Of a DNA stretch of 64,000 nt, positions 45,515 through 55,234 are shown one piece after another (the first letter of the stretch is position 1; every line of letters starts with the position of its first letter). Both the position numbers and the translations under genes were made by a program. The notes below the pieces were generated by a model. The model saw only the letters and a list, made by a program, of their open reading frames with translations, was not told the DNA's origin and did no database searches. The DNA comes from Acidobacteriaceae bacterium (GTDB taxonomy: Bacteria; Acidobacteriota; Terriglobia; Terriglobales; Acidobacteriaceae): assembly GCA_021323655.1 (NCBI GenBank), contig JAJPKO010000027.1:1-64000 (forward strand). The letters run 5' to 3'.

Positions 45515-47533
45515 TTATTTCCCCGCCAGTGCAGCTTCAGATTTACGGACGCGCTCCACCAGCGCCTTGCCGCGGGTAGCAATGTTCCCCGCACCAAAGC
45601 CCAGCTTTTCCAGTACGACCTTGCCCGGGGCCGATGCGCCAAACCGCTCCAGTCCGATCACGTCACCGTGGCGGCCTACATACTTCCACCACCCGATCGG
45701 GCTGCCCGCTTCCACCGCCAGCTTCGGCAGATGGTCCGGGAAAATCGAAGCCTTATAGTCTTCGCTCTGCTCCTCGAAAAGCTTCCAGCTTGGCATGGAA
45801 ACTACCCGCGTCGCAATTCCTTCCTTCTTCAGTTGCGCCGCCGCTCCCAGCGAAGGCCACAGCTCAGCGCCCGTCGCCACAATCAGCAGATCAGGCGAGT
45901 CCCCTCCCTTCTCCACAATGTAGGCCCCGCGCTTCACGCCTTCATAAATGTTGTGCTGCGCAGCATCCAGCACCGGCAGGTCCTGCCGCGAAAGCGCTAT
46001 CCACGACGGCTTGTTCCGCTCAAGTGCCAGCCGCCATACCGCCGCCGTCTCATTTGCATCTGCCGGACGGAAATCCGTCAGCTCCGGCACCGCGCGCAGC
46101 GCCATCAGATGCTCAATCGGCTGGTGCGTCGGCCCGTCCTCACCCAGTGCAATCGAATCGTGCGTAAATACAAAGATCGAATGCACGTGCATGATCGCCG
46201 CCATGCGCAGCGCCGGCTTTGCATAGTCCGTGAACACAAAGAAGGTCGAGCCATACGGAATCACACCACCATGCGCCGCCATTCCGTTCACCATGGCGCA
46301 CATCCCAAACTCGCGAACGCCGTACCAGATGTTCACGCCCTTGGGATCCACATGGAAATTCCCGCCGTCCTTCACAATTGTTTTCGTCGAAGCCGTCAGG
46401 TCCGCCGCGCCGCCAATCAGCTCCGGCACCTGCTTCACAAACGCGTTCATGATGAGGTTGCCGGCATTGCGAGTCGCCACGGCCTTGTCTGTCGGAAAGA
46501 CCGGAATTGTCTTCTCCCATCCGTCCTTCAGCTTGCCCGCCTGGGTGCGCTCAAACTGCTCGGCCAACTCAGGAAACTGCTTCTTATACTCGCCAAACAG
46601 CTTGCTCCACTCGGCCTCATACTTCGCGCCTTTCTCTTTCACTTCCTCCCAGTGCTTCCGCACTTCATCCGGGACATAAAAGAACTTGTCCTCCGGCCAC
46701 CCAAGGTTCTTCTTCGTCTCCGCCGCCTCTGCCGGCTTCAGCGCTTCACCGTGTACCTTGTTCGTTCCGGCAATCGGGCTGCCATAGCCAATCACCGTGC
46801 GCACCGCAATCAGCGACGGCTTGTCCTTGACCGCCTTCGCCGCTTCAATCGCCTGCGCAATCGCATTCAGATCATTGCCGTCCCCGACCTTCTGAACATG
46901 CCAGTGATAGGCCTCAAACCGCTTCAGCACATCTTCGGTAAACGAAAGGTCCGTCGGTCCATCCAGCGAAATCAGATTGTCGTCGTAGAAAAAGATCAGC
47001 TTGCCCAGTTTCAGCGTCCCGGCCAGTGAAGCCGCTTCATGCGAAATGCCTTCCATCAGGTCGCCATCGCCGCAGATGCCATAGGTATAGTGGTCCACAA
47101 TATCAAAGCCAGGCTTGTTATAGGTGGCTGCCAGATGCTTCTCCGCAATCGCCAGCCCTACGGCCATGGCAAAACCCTGCCCCAGCGGTCCGGTCGTCAC
47201 TTCCACGCCATCCGTATCGCCGCGTTCCGGATGCCCGGGCGTATTCGATCCCCACTGCCGGAAATTCTGCAAGTCCTCAATGCTCACCTTGTAGCCGGAA
47301 AGATGCAGCACGCTGTAAAGCAGCGCCGAGGCGTGTCCATTTGAGAGCACAAAGCGGTCACGGTTCGACCAGTGCGAATTCGCCGGATTGTGGCGCATGT
47401 ACTTGTGAAACAACAGATACGCCAGTGGAGCATCGCCCAGCGGCGCTCCCGGATGCCCGCTGTTTGCCTTGTCTACGGCGTCCACCGCAAGAAAGCGGAT
47501 GGTATTAATCGAAAGTTGTTCTATGTCACTCAT
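45515..47533 (-). CDS. tkt: Transketolase
   Basis: 672 residues, full length. Thiamine diphosphate and metal site [17 protein letters not shown], substrate His in [19 protein letters not shown] and [12 protein letters not shown], and the C-terminal [14 protein letters not shown]. It transfers two-carbon units between pentose and other sugar phosphates. It is the first gene of the tkt-rpiB pair, 169 bp after the glucoamylase stop. Confidence 0.97.
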   Translation of the reverse strand: MSDIEQLSINTIRFLAVDAVDKANSGHPGAPLGDAPLAYLLFHKYMRHNPANSHWSNRDRFVLSNGHASALLYSVLHLSGYKVSIEDLQNFRQWGSNTPGHPERGDTDGVEVTTGPLGQGFAMAVGLAIAEKHLAATYNKPGFDIVDHYTYGICGDGDLMEGISHEAASLAGTLKLGKLIFFYDDNLISLDGPTDLSFTEDVLKRFEAYHWHVQKVGDGNDLNAIAQAIEAAKAVKDKPSLIAVRTVIGYGSPIAGTNKVHGEALKPAEAAETKKNLGWPEDKFFYVPDEVRKHWEEVKEKGAKYEAEWSKLFGEYKKQFPELAEQFERTQAGKLKDGWEKTIPVFPTDKAVATRNAGNLIMNAFVKQVPELIGGAADLTASTKTIVKDGGNFHVDPKGVNIWYGVREFGMCAMVNGMAAHGGVIPYGSTFFVFTDYAKPALRMAAIMHVHSIFVFTHDSIALGEDGPTHQPIEHLMALRAVPELTDFRPADANETAAVWRLALERNKPSWIALSRQDLPVLDAAQHNIYEGVKRGAYIVEKGGDSPDLLIVATGAELWPSLGAAAQLKKEGIATRVVSMPSWKLFEEQSEDYKASIFPDHLPKLAVEAGSPIGWWKYVGRHGDVIGLERFGASAPGKVVLEKLGFGAGNIATRGKALVERVRKSEAALAGK

Positions 47534-47702
47534 AACCTGAATTCACGCTCCCAGAAAATTTCTCTTTATCACCTGGACATCAATTACCGGCGCACCAAAG
47601 AACTTCCGCCCCTTCCTCTTCCTATTCTCACCCATGCCGCACAAAACGAAAAATCAGCAGATTTTGTCCCAACATCGCCAGAGTGGCCCTGGGCCCTGGG
47701 CC

Positions 47703-50207
47703 CTATTCCACTTCCACCTCAAAATTCCGCCCTTCCCACTGTTGCCGCTCCGTCCAGAACAGTGTGAACACCAGCTTCCCGCTCTTCTCTGTCGAAATAT
47801 CCGCGAAGGACCCCGCATACCCCACGGTCGAACTCACAGCAGACTGCTGCGTCTTCCACTCATCCATCGTCCACTGCACCTTGAACCGCTCCTGTGCCGT
47901 GATTCGCAGCCTCTTGCCTGCCGCCACCTTCCGCACAGGACGCCGTAGCTTGAAGACCTCAATCGGGCTCTGCCGCTTCTCTCTGTACCGTTCCTCTACT
48001 ATAGAGATGCGGTCGAACACCCGCCCGTCCGTGACCGAGCGCAATAACTTCAGGTACTCGGCATGCGCCCACACCAGCGGCATCGCCGACCCCGCCGGGC
48101 CACCACACACCAACCCATGCCGGTCAGGCTCTTCCCATATCTGCTCCGGAAGCATTCCGCCTTCCGATGCATAGCGCTCAATCGCCTCAATCAACGGCCG
48201 CACATCACGCCCCGCCGACAGCTCGTAGTGCGCCCGCTCCCCTACCAGCAGCGGCCAGGGACGTCCCTTTCCATGTCCCAGAAATGGCCCGCCATCCTCC
48301 CGCTGCCCATATCCATCATGGTTGTAGCGGTACCAGCACGGCCCCTTCGGGGTCTCCACTTTTAGCACATGGTCAACAACCTTTAATGAATCCACGATCA
48401 ACGGATCATCCGCCCGCCGCACCCCATACCGCACCAGCTCCAGAAATCCGGCGTCTATAATCTCGCGCGCCTCATATTCGTTCTTCTCACCCGGCTTTCC
48501 ATTCGCAATGTGCACCAGCTCCGTCCCACACTCCTCATGCGCATAGGGCTCTCCGCACTCCGGTGGACGAATCCTCATGTAGTGCCGCTTTACCTCCGGA
48601 TGCAGCACGCCGTTGTTCGTTACCGTCCAGTCTTCCAGATGGCTCTCAATCCAGTCCGCGTGCTCTTCCAGAAACTGCCCCAGCTCCGCCGAATCGTGCG
48701 CCCGCGCAATGTCCGCCGCGCACACCAGTGCTGAAATCACCGCCGCCAGCGTCGAAGGCGAATACCCCGCCGCTTCCTCCCACCGCTCCTGCTGCGTCAC
48801 GGGAGCATACCGCACCAGAAACCCCGCCGCGCGCTCCACAAATGGAACAACATCAAACTTCCCCAGCCCGCCGCGCTTCCACAGCCGCCACGCCAGAATA
48901 ATCGGGAAGGCCACCTCATCCAGTTGAACTCCCGTCCAGTACGGTGTCCCGTCAATCCAGAAGTTCTGCGCAAACCCTCCATCCGGCTTCTGCGTGCAGG
49001 CCAGATACACCAACGCCCGCCGTGCCGTTTCAATCCTCCCGCACGCCAGCAGTGCCGTCGCGCTCTGCACCATGTCGCGCGTCCACACCAGGTGATACCC
49101 GCCCAGGTCATCGTCACTCTTCGCATACCCCCAGGGGATCGAAGCCGAAGCAATAAACGCGCCGCCGTAGGTTTTGTCCTCATGCGCCAGAATGATGTTG
49201 TGACTGATCTGCATCAGCCTGCCGTCATCAGCTGAACTCGCCGCCAATTCCCTCGGACTGGCTGCCCGATGCCACTGCTCAATAAACCGCTTCAAGTGCT
49301 CTTCAAATGGCTTGGCCAGTGCCGCCATCGTCACCGCCAGCGCGGCATGATGCCCATCGCCAAACCCCAGCGCCACCGTAAATTCCAGTTGAGATACCGC
49401 CCCATCCATCTCTGACAATGACAATTTGTCATCCTGAGGCAAGGCCGAAGGGCCTGCTTCTTCTGTGCCCAGCGCCCCATCTTTTGCGCGCGTAGTTTGG
49501 ACAAAGGGTGGGATCTTTCCCATCACCGCAACATTCCCATCCAGCGCCGCCCCGACCTCCCAATCCATCCTGAAGTTCTGTTTCAGGTCCTGCCATCCAT
49601 CGCTCGCGCCCACATAACCACAGCTCGCGCGCGAGAACCCACAATCCGCCGCCACAGCCAGCGATGTACGGTCCTTCCACGCCACCAGCACGAGCTCACC
49701 CGCCACATCCGCCACACGCGCACTGTTCCCCATCCCGCCGCACTCAATATGCGGAGAAACCAGCACATACACCTTCAGTCGCGGCAGCAGGTCAGCGTCA
49801 CCCTCAATGCGCACTCGCGTCAACACCACCGGATAATGCGGATCATTGATGATCTCTTTTGTAATGCAATACCGCCCCTCAGCATCCCTGTTTCGAACGC
49901 GCACCGCCAGCGCATCCGCATCAATGTACTCAAACTCGTGCTTCAGATCGCGCCGCTCTTCGTGGAAAAATGTCTCGCCATCGGTAATAAGCAACTGCAT
50001 GTCCCGAATCTGCGCGCGGTCAATCGTCGGGTAATAGACCTCGTTCAGAATCCCATGCGAAACCGTGTACCAGGCCCGGCTCGAGGAAGAATAAGCAGTT
50101 CCCACCGCGTCCTTCGCGCTGGAAGTCCATCGAGGCTCCAGTCCCGGCCCGCCAAACGCACTCCCCTGCCCCTCCACCCAGCGATACTGTGGCGCAAGCA
50201 AAGCCAT
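47703..50207 (-). CDS. GH15 glucoamylase (bacterial type)
   Basis: 834 residues, start supported by AAGGAG 9 nt upstream. An N-terminal beta-sandwich (SRAWYTVSHGILNEVYYPTID) is followed by an (alpha/alpha)6 barrel: GYHLVWTRDMVQSATALLAC, DGTPYWTGVQLDEVAFPIIL (catalytic-type Glu), and GPAGSAMPLVWAHAEYLKLL. There is no signal peptide, so it should act on intracellular alpha-glucan and release beta-glucose. It is first in a minus-strand run leading to glk and the pentose phosphate genes. Around residues 250-262 it contains a dispersed repeat (AGPSALPQDDKL), unlike anything expected in the family. Confidence 0.92.
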   Translation of the reverse strand: MALLAPQYRWVEGQGSAFGGPGLEPRWTSSAKDAVGTAYSSSSRAWYTVSHGILNEVYYPTIDRAQIRDMQLLITDGETFFHEERRDLKHEFEYIDADALAVRVRNRDAEGRYCITKEIINDPHYPVVLTRVRIEGDADLLPRLKVYVLVSPHIECGGMGNSARVADVAGELVLVAWKDRTSLAVAADCGFSRASCGYVGASDGWQDLKQNFRMDWEVGAALDGNVAVMGKIPPFVQTTRAKDGALGTEEAGPSALPQDDKLSLSEMDGAVSQLEFTVALGFGDGHHAALAVTMAALAKPFEEHLKRFIEQWHRAASPRELAASSADDGRLMQISHNIILAHEDKTYGGAFIASASIPWGYAKSDDDLGGYHLVWTRDMVQSATALLACGRIETARRALVYLACTQKPDGGFAQNFWIDGTPYWTGVQLDEVAFPIILAWRLWKRGGLGKFDVVPFVERAAGFLVRYAPVTQQERWEEAAGYSPSTLAAVISALVCAADIARAHDSAELGQFLEEHADWIESHLEDWTVTNNGVLHPEVKRHYMRIRPPECGEPYAHEECGTELVHIANGKPGEKNEYEAREIIDAGFLELVRYGVRRADDPLIVDSLKVVDHVLKVETPKGPCWYRYNHDGYGQREDGGPFLGHGKGRPWPLLVGERAHYELSAGRDVRPLIEAIERYASEGGMLPEQIWEEPDRHGLVCGGPAGSAMPLVWAHAEYLKLLRSVTDGRVFDRISIVEERYREKRQSPIEVFKLRRPVRKVAAGKRLRITAQERFKVQWTMDEWKTQQSAVSSTVGYAGSFADISTEKSGKLVFTLFWTERQQWEGRNFEVEVE
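49426..49460 (-). repeat. Dispersed repeat copy inside the glucoamylase gene
   Basis: On the minus strand GAAGCAGGCCCTTCGGCC, then TTGCCTCAGGATGACAA, aligns with 8421-8452 over most of its length. It is in frame and encodes EAGPSALPQDDK, in a likely surface loop of the N-terminal domain. Confidence 0.65.
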
Positions 50208-50519
50208 TCCCGAACACTCCTTTCCCTCAAGAAAGAACAGAACTGTAAATGTACTCCAAAACCTTGGATTGCCACGGAACAGAAATGATTCTTCAGAAAT
50301 TTTTCCGAGGACCCTGATTACCGCCCAGGCAAGGCTTATACTCCAGAATTGTCATATTAAGAGACCAAAAGAAGATGCAGCCTTCTGAGTTAGAATAAGA
50401 GCATGCAGTTAGCTCCTGCCAACAGCGCTCTTCTTTAGCGGCCTCCGCCGCCGATACATCTGTCTGTCCATTTTCCTGTAACAATTCCATTCAGCAGCCG
50501 CATTGCGAGAGAAAATTCC
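50208..50519. other. Divergent intergenic region between glucoamylase and prfA
   Basis: 312 bp between two divergent genes; it should contain both promoters. I see no convincing -35/-10 pair, no riboswitch and no gene (a 65-codon minus-strand frame here looks random). GAGAG just before ATG 50520 is the likely prfA ribosome site. Confidence 0.5.
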
Positions 50520-51596
50520 ATGTTTGAACGTTTAGACCAGATTGCCGCCCGTTACGAAGAGCTTGGCGAGCAGCTCGCTCGGCCTGATGTTGTTTCCGAT
50601 CCACAGAAGTACCAGAAGATCGCCAAACAGCACCGCGAGCTTGAGGCCGTTGTAGAAAAGTACCGCGAATATAAACAAATCCAGACCGGCATCAGCGATG
50701 CCAAGGCCATGCTCAACGAGAGTGACCCGGACATCCGGGCCATGGCTGGCGAAGAGCTGGCCGCACTGGACGAGCGCCAGCCGAAAATTGAAGAAGAACT
50801 GAAGCTGCTGCTTTTGCCAAAAGACCCCAATGACGAAAAGAACGTCATTCTGGAAATTCGCGCTGGAACAGGCGGTGACGAGGCATCGTTGTTTGCCGCG
50901 GAAATTTTCCGCATGTACTCGCGGTTTGCCGAGCAGCACCACTGGAAAGTGGAAGTGCTGTCGAGTTCTGAATCGTCCGTTGGAGGGTTGAAAGAAGTCA
51001 TCGCCATCATTGAAGGCGACCGCGTGTATTCGCAATTGAAATACGAGAGCGGAGTACATCGGGTGCAACGCGTTCCCGCAACGGAAACACAGGGCCGCGT
51101 GCATACTTCCGCGATCACGGTTGCGGTGCTGCCTGAGGCCGAAGACGTAGACATAAAAATTGAAGCGAAAGACCTCCGTGTGGACACCTTCTGCTCTTCC
51201 GGCCCCGGAGGACAGTCGGTGAACACGACCTACTCGGCCGTTCGCATCACACACCTGCCTACCAACACCGTCGTAAGCTGCCAGGATGAGAAGTCGCAGA
51301 TCAAGAACCGCGAAAAAGCAATGCGTGTACTGCGCGCCCGTCTCTACGAAGTAGAAATGGAGCGGCAGCAGGAGGCGCTGGCCAAAGAACGCAAGCAGCA
51401 GGTCGGCTCCGGGGATCGCAGCGAAAAGATCCGCACTTACAACTTTCCGCAGAACCGGCTGACGGACCATCGCATCGGGCTTACCATCCATCAGCTGGCG
51501 GACGTAATGGAAGGCAAGCTGCAGCCTGTGATTGACGCACTGATTGCTCACTTCAACGCGGAACGGCTGAAGGCCGAAACCGCATCGGCTGCCTGA
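50520..51596 (+). CDS. prfA: Peptide chain release factor 1
   Basis: 358 residues. The PAT tripeptide in [10 protein letters not shown] (186-188) reads UAA and UAG, marking RF1 rather than RF2. The GGQ loop ([16 protein letters not shown], 230-232) triggers peptide release. Its GGQ glutamine is normally methylated by PrmC, encoded at 62528-63355. It is followed by a clear rho-independent terminator. Confidence 0.98.
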   Translation: MFERLDQIAARYEELGEQLARPDVVSDPQKYQKIAKQHRELEAVVEKYREYKQIQTGISDAKAMLNESDPDIRAMAGEELAALDERQPKIEEELKLLLLPKDPNDEKNVILEIRAGTGGDEASLFAAEIFRMYSRFAEQHHWKVEVLSSSESSVGGLKEVIAIIEGDRVYSQLKYESGVHRVQRVPATETQGRVHTSAITVAVLPEAEDVDIKIEAKDLRVDTFCSSGPGGQSVNTTYSAVRITHLPTNTVVSCQDEKSQIKNREKAMRVLRARLYEVEMERQQEALAKERKQQVGSGDRSEKIRTYNFPQNRLTDHRIGLTIHQLADVMEGKLQPVIDALIAHFNAERLKAETASAA

Positions 51597-51611
51597 GGCA
51601 AGTACAAATGG

Positions 51612-51635
51612 CCCGCCAACACGGCGGGTCTTTTT
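51612..51635 (+). terminator. Rho-independent terminator of prfA
   Basis: CCCGCC (51612-51617), loop AACAC, GGCGGG (51623-51628), then TCTTTTT. It starts 15 bp after the prfA stop. The U-tract touches the stop of the convergent membrane-protein gene, so it probably serves both directions. Confidence 0.93.
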
Positions 51636-52029
51636 ACCAGGGCACTCCAGTTTGACGAAGCCACAGCGTCCCGCCGCACAGTACAGCCAGGGTAGGAATG
51701 ACGATTAATAGCAGCAGATAGTAGACCGGCTGCTTGTCTTTCATCTGCAATGCGGAAAACGCGCTGAACAAAAGCACCACCAAAGCCAGCATGAGTGCGT
51801 GGACCAACGGATTACCCTGGGAAAAGCGTGCCGTGATGTATCCGCCAAGCAGCGATGTCGCCAGGCCGATGCCCACATTCACGGCCATGATGAATGGATC
51901 GGCGGGCGCGTTTTCATCCGTCAGCGACGGCACCACCCTTTTCAGCACCACTCCGGCAATTCCGGAAAGGCCAATGATCGTAATAAATCCGGCAAGGATG
52001 GCAAGAAACGACTGCGCAATGGACTTCAT
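51634..52029 (-). CDS. Four-helix integral membrane protein, unknown function
   Basis: 131 residues with four hydrophobic helices: SFLAILAGFITIIGLSGIAG, MAVNVGIGLATSLLGGYITA, LVHALMLALVVLLFSAFSA and YYLLLLIVIPTLAVLCGGTL. The pattern resembles small conserved acidobacterial membrane proteins; I cannot name a family. Its ATG overlaps the stop of the upstream Xaa-Pro aminopeptidase gene by 4 bp, so the two are coupled. Confidence 0.8.
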   Translation of the reverse strand: MKSIAQSFLAILAGFITIIGLSGIAGVVLKRVVPSLTDENAPADPFIMAVNVGIGLATSLLGGYITARFSQGNPLVHALMLALVVLLFSAFSALQMKDKQPVYYLLLLIVIPTLAVLCGGTLWLRQTGVPW

Positions 52030-53378
52030 TTCCTGTGCATTTCCGCTTCAACCGCGTCGGCTTCCTTGGGCAGAGCGCAGGTAAGGCATTTAAGTTTGCC
52101 ATTCTGGTCTGCATAGAACACGTCTTCAATCCTCACGCCGATTTTTTCTTCAGGAATGTAGATCCCAGGCTCGATCGTGAAGACCATGCCCTTCTGGATG
52201 GGCTGCGAGTAGTCATAGGGGTCATGCACGTCAATGCCGACCGAGTGGCCGATTCCATGAATAAAATACCTGCCCAGTGGTGCGCCGTGCAGGTCTTTGC
52301 CGTGCGCATTCATGTAGTTCCAGGCAATTGTATCGAGCGAATCAGGATACTTGTGCTGCGGATCATTGATGTGTGACTTCCCTGCTACGAATGCATCCAT
52401 GGCGGCCTTCTGCGCACCCAGGACGATGTCGTAAATCTCGCGCTGGCGTGCCGTGAAGTGGCCGCTGACCGGGACGGTGCGAGTGATGTCCGAAGCGTAC
52501 ATGGAGTATTCGCCGGCCGCGTCCACAACAACCACATCGCCGTCCTGCATGGTCTGGCTGTTGTCGGCATAGTGCAGCTCAGTAGATTTTTCGCCGGAGC
52601 CAACGATGGGAGCATAGGAGGGACGCTCGCAGCCATTCTCCATCAGCTTCTCGATAATGGTCCCGGCAACAGTGCGTTCTTTTTGTCCGGGGTGTATCGA
52701 TTTCATCATGGCGAACTGCGCCTGGATGGAAGCATCAGACGCTTTGTGCAGTAATGTGAGCTCACCCGCATCCTTGATGGCGCGTAACTGCGCCACCTGT
52801 GCGCGTACATCACTGACAGGAGGCGTGCTCTCCATGCCGAGGGTCGCCGCCGTCCAAGCGACGAGCGACTTTGCCTGCTCAACATCGGGCTCAGACCAGA
52901 TGCGATACATGGCTGCGCGATTTTCAGCCGCAAGCTGGTTAAGGGTGACCGCCAGTTCGCTCATGGGCTTTACTTCATCCACACCCGTCACCTGCGGAGC
53001 ATCGGAGGCGGCAGCATCCAGCTTCCTGCCCGTATACAACTCCATGTGCAGATTGCGTGTGGGCAGAAACATGATCTCGCGGTAAGCGCGCGCGGGGTGC
53101 GGGCCCTGCGCTGCGAGGGGAGCTTCAATGAGCAGCGCTGCTCCCGGCTCGTTCCAGCCGGTAAGATAGTAGAAATCCGAGTCCTGCCGGTAAGGCATGA
53201 AGTCGAGCAGCGGTTCCTCAGCAGCAAAAAGTACGGCCACGCCGCCATTCAGCTTACCCGCCAGGGCCATGCGGCGGGCGTGATAGTCAGCATTTGATTG
53301 GCGGTCGAGGGCGTGGGCTGCTGTGACGAATACGAGAACCAGAAGAAGTGATACCAGGGTGCGACACGAAGATTTCAT
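52026..53378 (-). CDS. pepP: Exported Xaa-Pro aminopeptidase (M24B)
   Basis: About 450 residues from ATG 53378, which begins a signal peptide (TLVSLLLVLVFVTAAHA). A creatinase N-terminal domain is followed by the pita-bread fold with all five metal ligands: Asp in VVVDAAGEYS and SDITRTV, His in HGIGHSVGIDVHD, Glu in TIEPGIYIP and VRIEDVFY. It cleaves the residue before proline, probably in the periplasm. The N-terminal frame extension beyond 53378 overlaps the GT2 gene and is not needed. Confidence 0.93.
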   Translation of the reverse strand: MKSSCRTLVSLLLVLVFVTAAHALDRQSNADYHARRMALAGKLNGGVAVLFAAEEPLLDFMPYRQDSDFYYLTGWNEPGAALLIEAPLAAQGPHPARAYREIMFLPTRNLHMELYTGRKLDAAASDAPQVTGVDEVKPMSELAVTLNQLAAENRAAMYRIWSEPDVEQAKSLVAWTAATLGMESTPPVSDVRAQVAQLRAIKDAGELTLLHKASDASIQAQFAMMKSIHPGQKERTVAGTIIEKLMENGCERPSYAPIVGSGEKSTELHYADNSQTMQDGDVVVVDAAGEYSMYASDITRTVPVSGHFTARQREIYDIVLGAQKAAMDAFVAGKSHINDPQHKYPDSLDTIAWNYMNAHGKDLHGAPLGRYFIHGIGHSVGIDVHDPYDYSQPIQKGMVFTIEPGIYIPEEKIGVRIEDVFYADQNGKLKCLTCALPKEADAVEAEMHRK

Positions 53379-53454
53379 GACTAGCCAGTGTAACGTGTAG
53401 CTGGTTTTCTCCATAGAAACTGCCGGTTTGTGCCTTGAGAATTTCTGAATTGCT

Positions 53455-55080
53455 TCAAACGCCCACTGGATAGGGCTTCGGAGATGACTCCTCAAAATTC
53501 GCACCGGAGCGCCAGCGTTCAAAACGGCCCTGCAATAGTGACAGCAGCCCTGTATACCAGTAGCCCATCACAAAGATAAACAGGAAGGGCACGGTGAAGT
53601 AATTCTCATTGCTGATGGCATACCAGATCGTCAGCGCAAAGTAGCAGCCAATCAGCAGCTCAATCCAGGGAACAATCCCCAGACGCTTGCGGTACTTGGC
53701 AGCTTTTGATTTCTCGCCGCGCTTCTGAACGCGATACTTAGGAGTGCGCTTGAAGGAACTCTGGATCCCGAAGAGGGCTTCCATCACGGCCTTCGTATTG
53801 GTCACCGTCAGCCCGATTCCCAGCGCCATCAGGAACGGCAGGTACAGAAATGTCTTATACCAGCTGCGCGGAAAGAGTTCCTTTTGCGAGACCAGATAAA
53901 AGGACGAAATAGAAAACGTAGATGCCATAAAGAGTGGTACGTCAATCAGCAGCATCTGGAACCACCCCTGATAGAAGCGGATGATCATGGCCGGCATGAG
54001 CAATGTTGAAAGCACCACCATGAGCGGGTAGCTGATGTTTGCCGTGAGGTGATACCAGGCCTCAATTTTGGTATGAAAGGGGACATCGCTTTTAAAAACT
54101 CGAGGCAGAATTTTTTTCGATGTCTGGATGAGGCCCTTGGCCCAGCGCGCCTGCTGGGTTTTGAAGGCCGTCATCTCAATCGGCACTTCCGCCGGGCACT
54201 CCACATGCTGCAGATACTTGAAACGCCAACCTTTTAATTGCGCCCGGTAGCTCAGGTCGGTGTCTTCTGTAAGAGTGTCATGTTGCCAGCCGCCGGCCTC
54301 TTCAATCGCCTTGCGCCGCCACATGCCGGCAGTTCCGTTGAAATTAAAGAAGACATCCGCACGCGAGCGGCCACCGTGCTCCAGCACAAAATGCCCATCG
54401 AGCAGAATGGCCTCCACCTGGGTAAGGAAGCTATAGTCGCGGTTCAGGTGTGTCCAGCGGGTCTGCACCATGCCCACATCTGGCTGGGCAAAGTGATGGA
54501 TGACCTGCATAAGCCAGTCGCGCGGAGGCACAAAGTCCGCATCAAAAATGGCAACGAATTCACCTTTCGCTGTTTTCAGGCCATGGTCGAGTGCCCCGGC
54601 CTTAAAACCATGCCGGTCCTCGCGGTGGATATAAACAATAGGGTTCCCAGCCTGCCTGTACTGCTCAACCAGATTGCGCGCCACCTCTTTAGTTTCGTCG
54701 GTCGAGTCATCGAGTACCTGGATTTCCAGCAGATCGCGCGGGTAATCGAGGTTGCAGCAGGCCTCAATGAGACGGTCAATCACGAACTGCTCATTAAAGA
54801 TAGGCAGCTGGATCGTCACGCGTGGCAGTTGCTGAAACTGCTGCGGCGGCTCAGTGGCAGCGTTTTTACGGTGTTTGTAGTACAGATACACAAGCTGATA
54901 GCGGTGCATTCCATAGGATGCAAGCACGATCATGACCGCAAAATAAGGAATGAGCAGCGATGTATCGAACCAGTTCCAGCGGTACAGATGCTCAAAGGTG
55001 CGATCACCATAATGAGAACGCAGATAATGGGAAAGGCTATGCTGGCTGAGTTGCGCCAACAGCGAGATACAACCATGCAT
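53455..55080 (-). CDS. Processive GT2 glycosyltransferase (cellulose/mannan synthase-like)
   Basis: 541 residues. One N-terminal helix (SLLIPYFAVMIVLASYGMH) is followed by a GT2 domain with LDDSTDET, FDADFVP (DxD), LTEDTDLSYR (TED) and QQARWAKG (QxxRW), then about five helices. The active-site set is that of processive beta-glycan synthases. The closest style is plant CSLA-type mannan/glucomannan synthase-like proteins of bacteria; no PilZ domain is present, so direct c-di-GMP control is not expected. It is separate from the bcs operon by 27 kb and has no partner gene beside it. Confidence 0.88.
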   Translation of the reverse strand: MHGCISLLAQLSQHSLSHYLRSHYGDRTFEHLYRWNWFDTSLLIPYFAVMIVLASYGMHRYQLVYLYYKHRKNAATEPPQQFQQLPRVTIQLPIFNEQFVIDRLIEACCNLDYPRDLLEIQVLDDSTDETKEVARNLVEQYRQAGNPIVYIHREDRHGFKAGALDHGLKTAKGEFVAIFDADFVPPRDWLMQVIHHFAQPDVGMVQTRWTHLNRDYSFLTQVEAILLDGHFVLEHGGRSRADVFFNFNGTAGMWRRKAIEEAGGWQHDTLTEDTDLSYRAQLKGWRFKYLQHVECPAEVPIEMTAFKTQQARWAKGLIQTSKKILPRVFKSDVPFHTKIEAWYHLTANISYPLMVVLSTLLMPAMIIRFYQGWFQMLLIDVPLFMASTFSISSFYLVSQKELFPRSWYKTFLYLPFLMALGIGLTVTNTKAVMEALFGIQSSFKRTPKYRVQKRGEKSKAAKYRKRLGIVPWIELLIGCYFALTIWYAISNENYFTVPFLFIFVMGYWYTGLLSLLQGRFERWRSGANFEESSPKPYPVGV

Positions 55081-55234
55081 CGCAGGAATTGCAGTCTGGG
55101 TCAGCAGAGCCTTGTCTCCACAGATGAATCATTGGTTATTTTACGGGATGGCGCGCCAGACTACTCCTGCCTGCAATAAAGCTGGAGGAGTACGACGGGC
55201 CCCAGAATCATTTCCATACAGGAATCTTCGATAT

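Noticed and set aside
45395-47029. 544-codon plus-strand frame opposite transketolase
   Set aside because: Shadow: antisense to rpiB and tkt with no recognisable domain.
50293-50490. 65-codon minus-strand frame upstream of prfA
   Set aside because: No ribosome site or family features; lies in the divergent promoter region.
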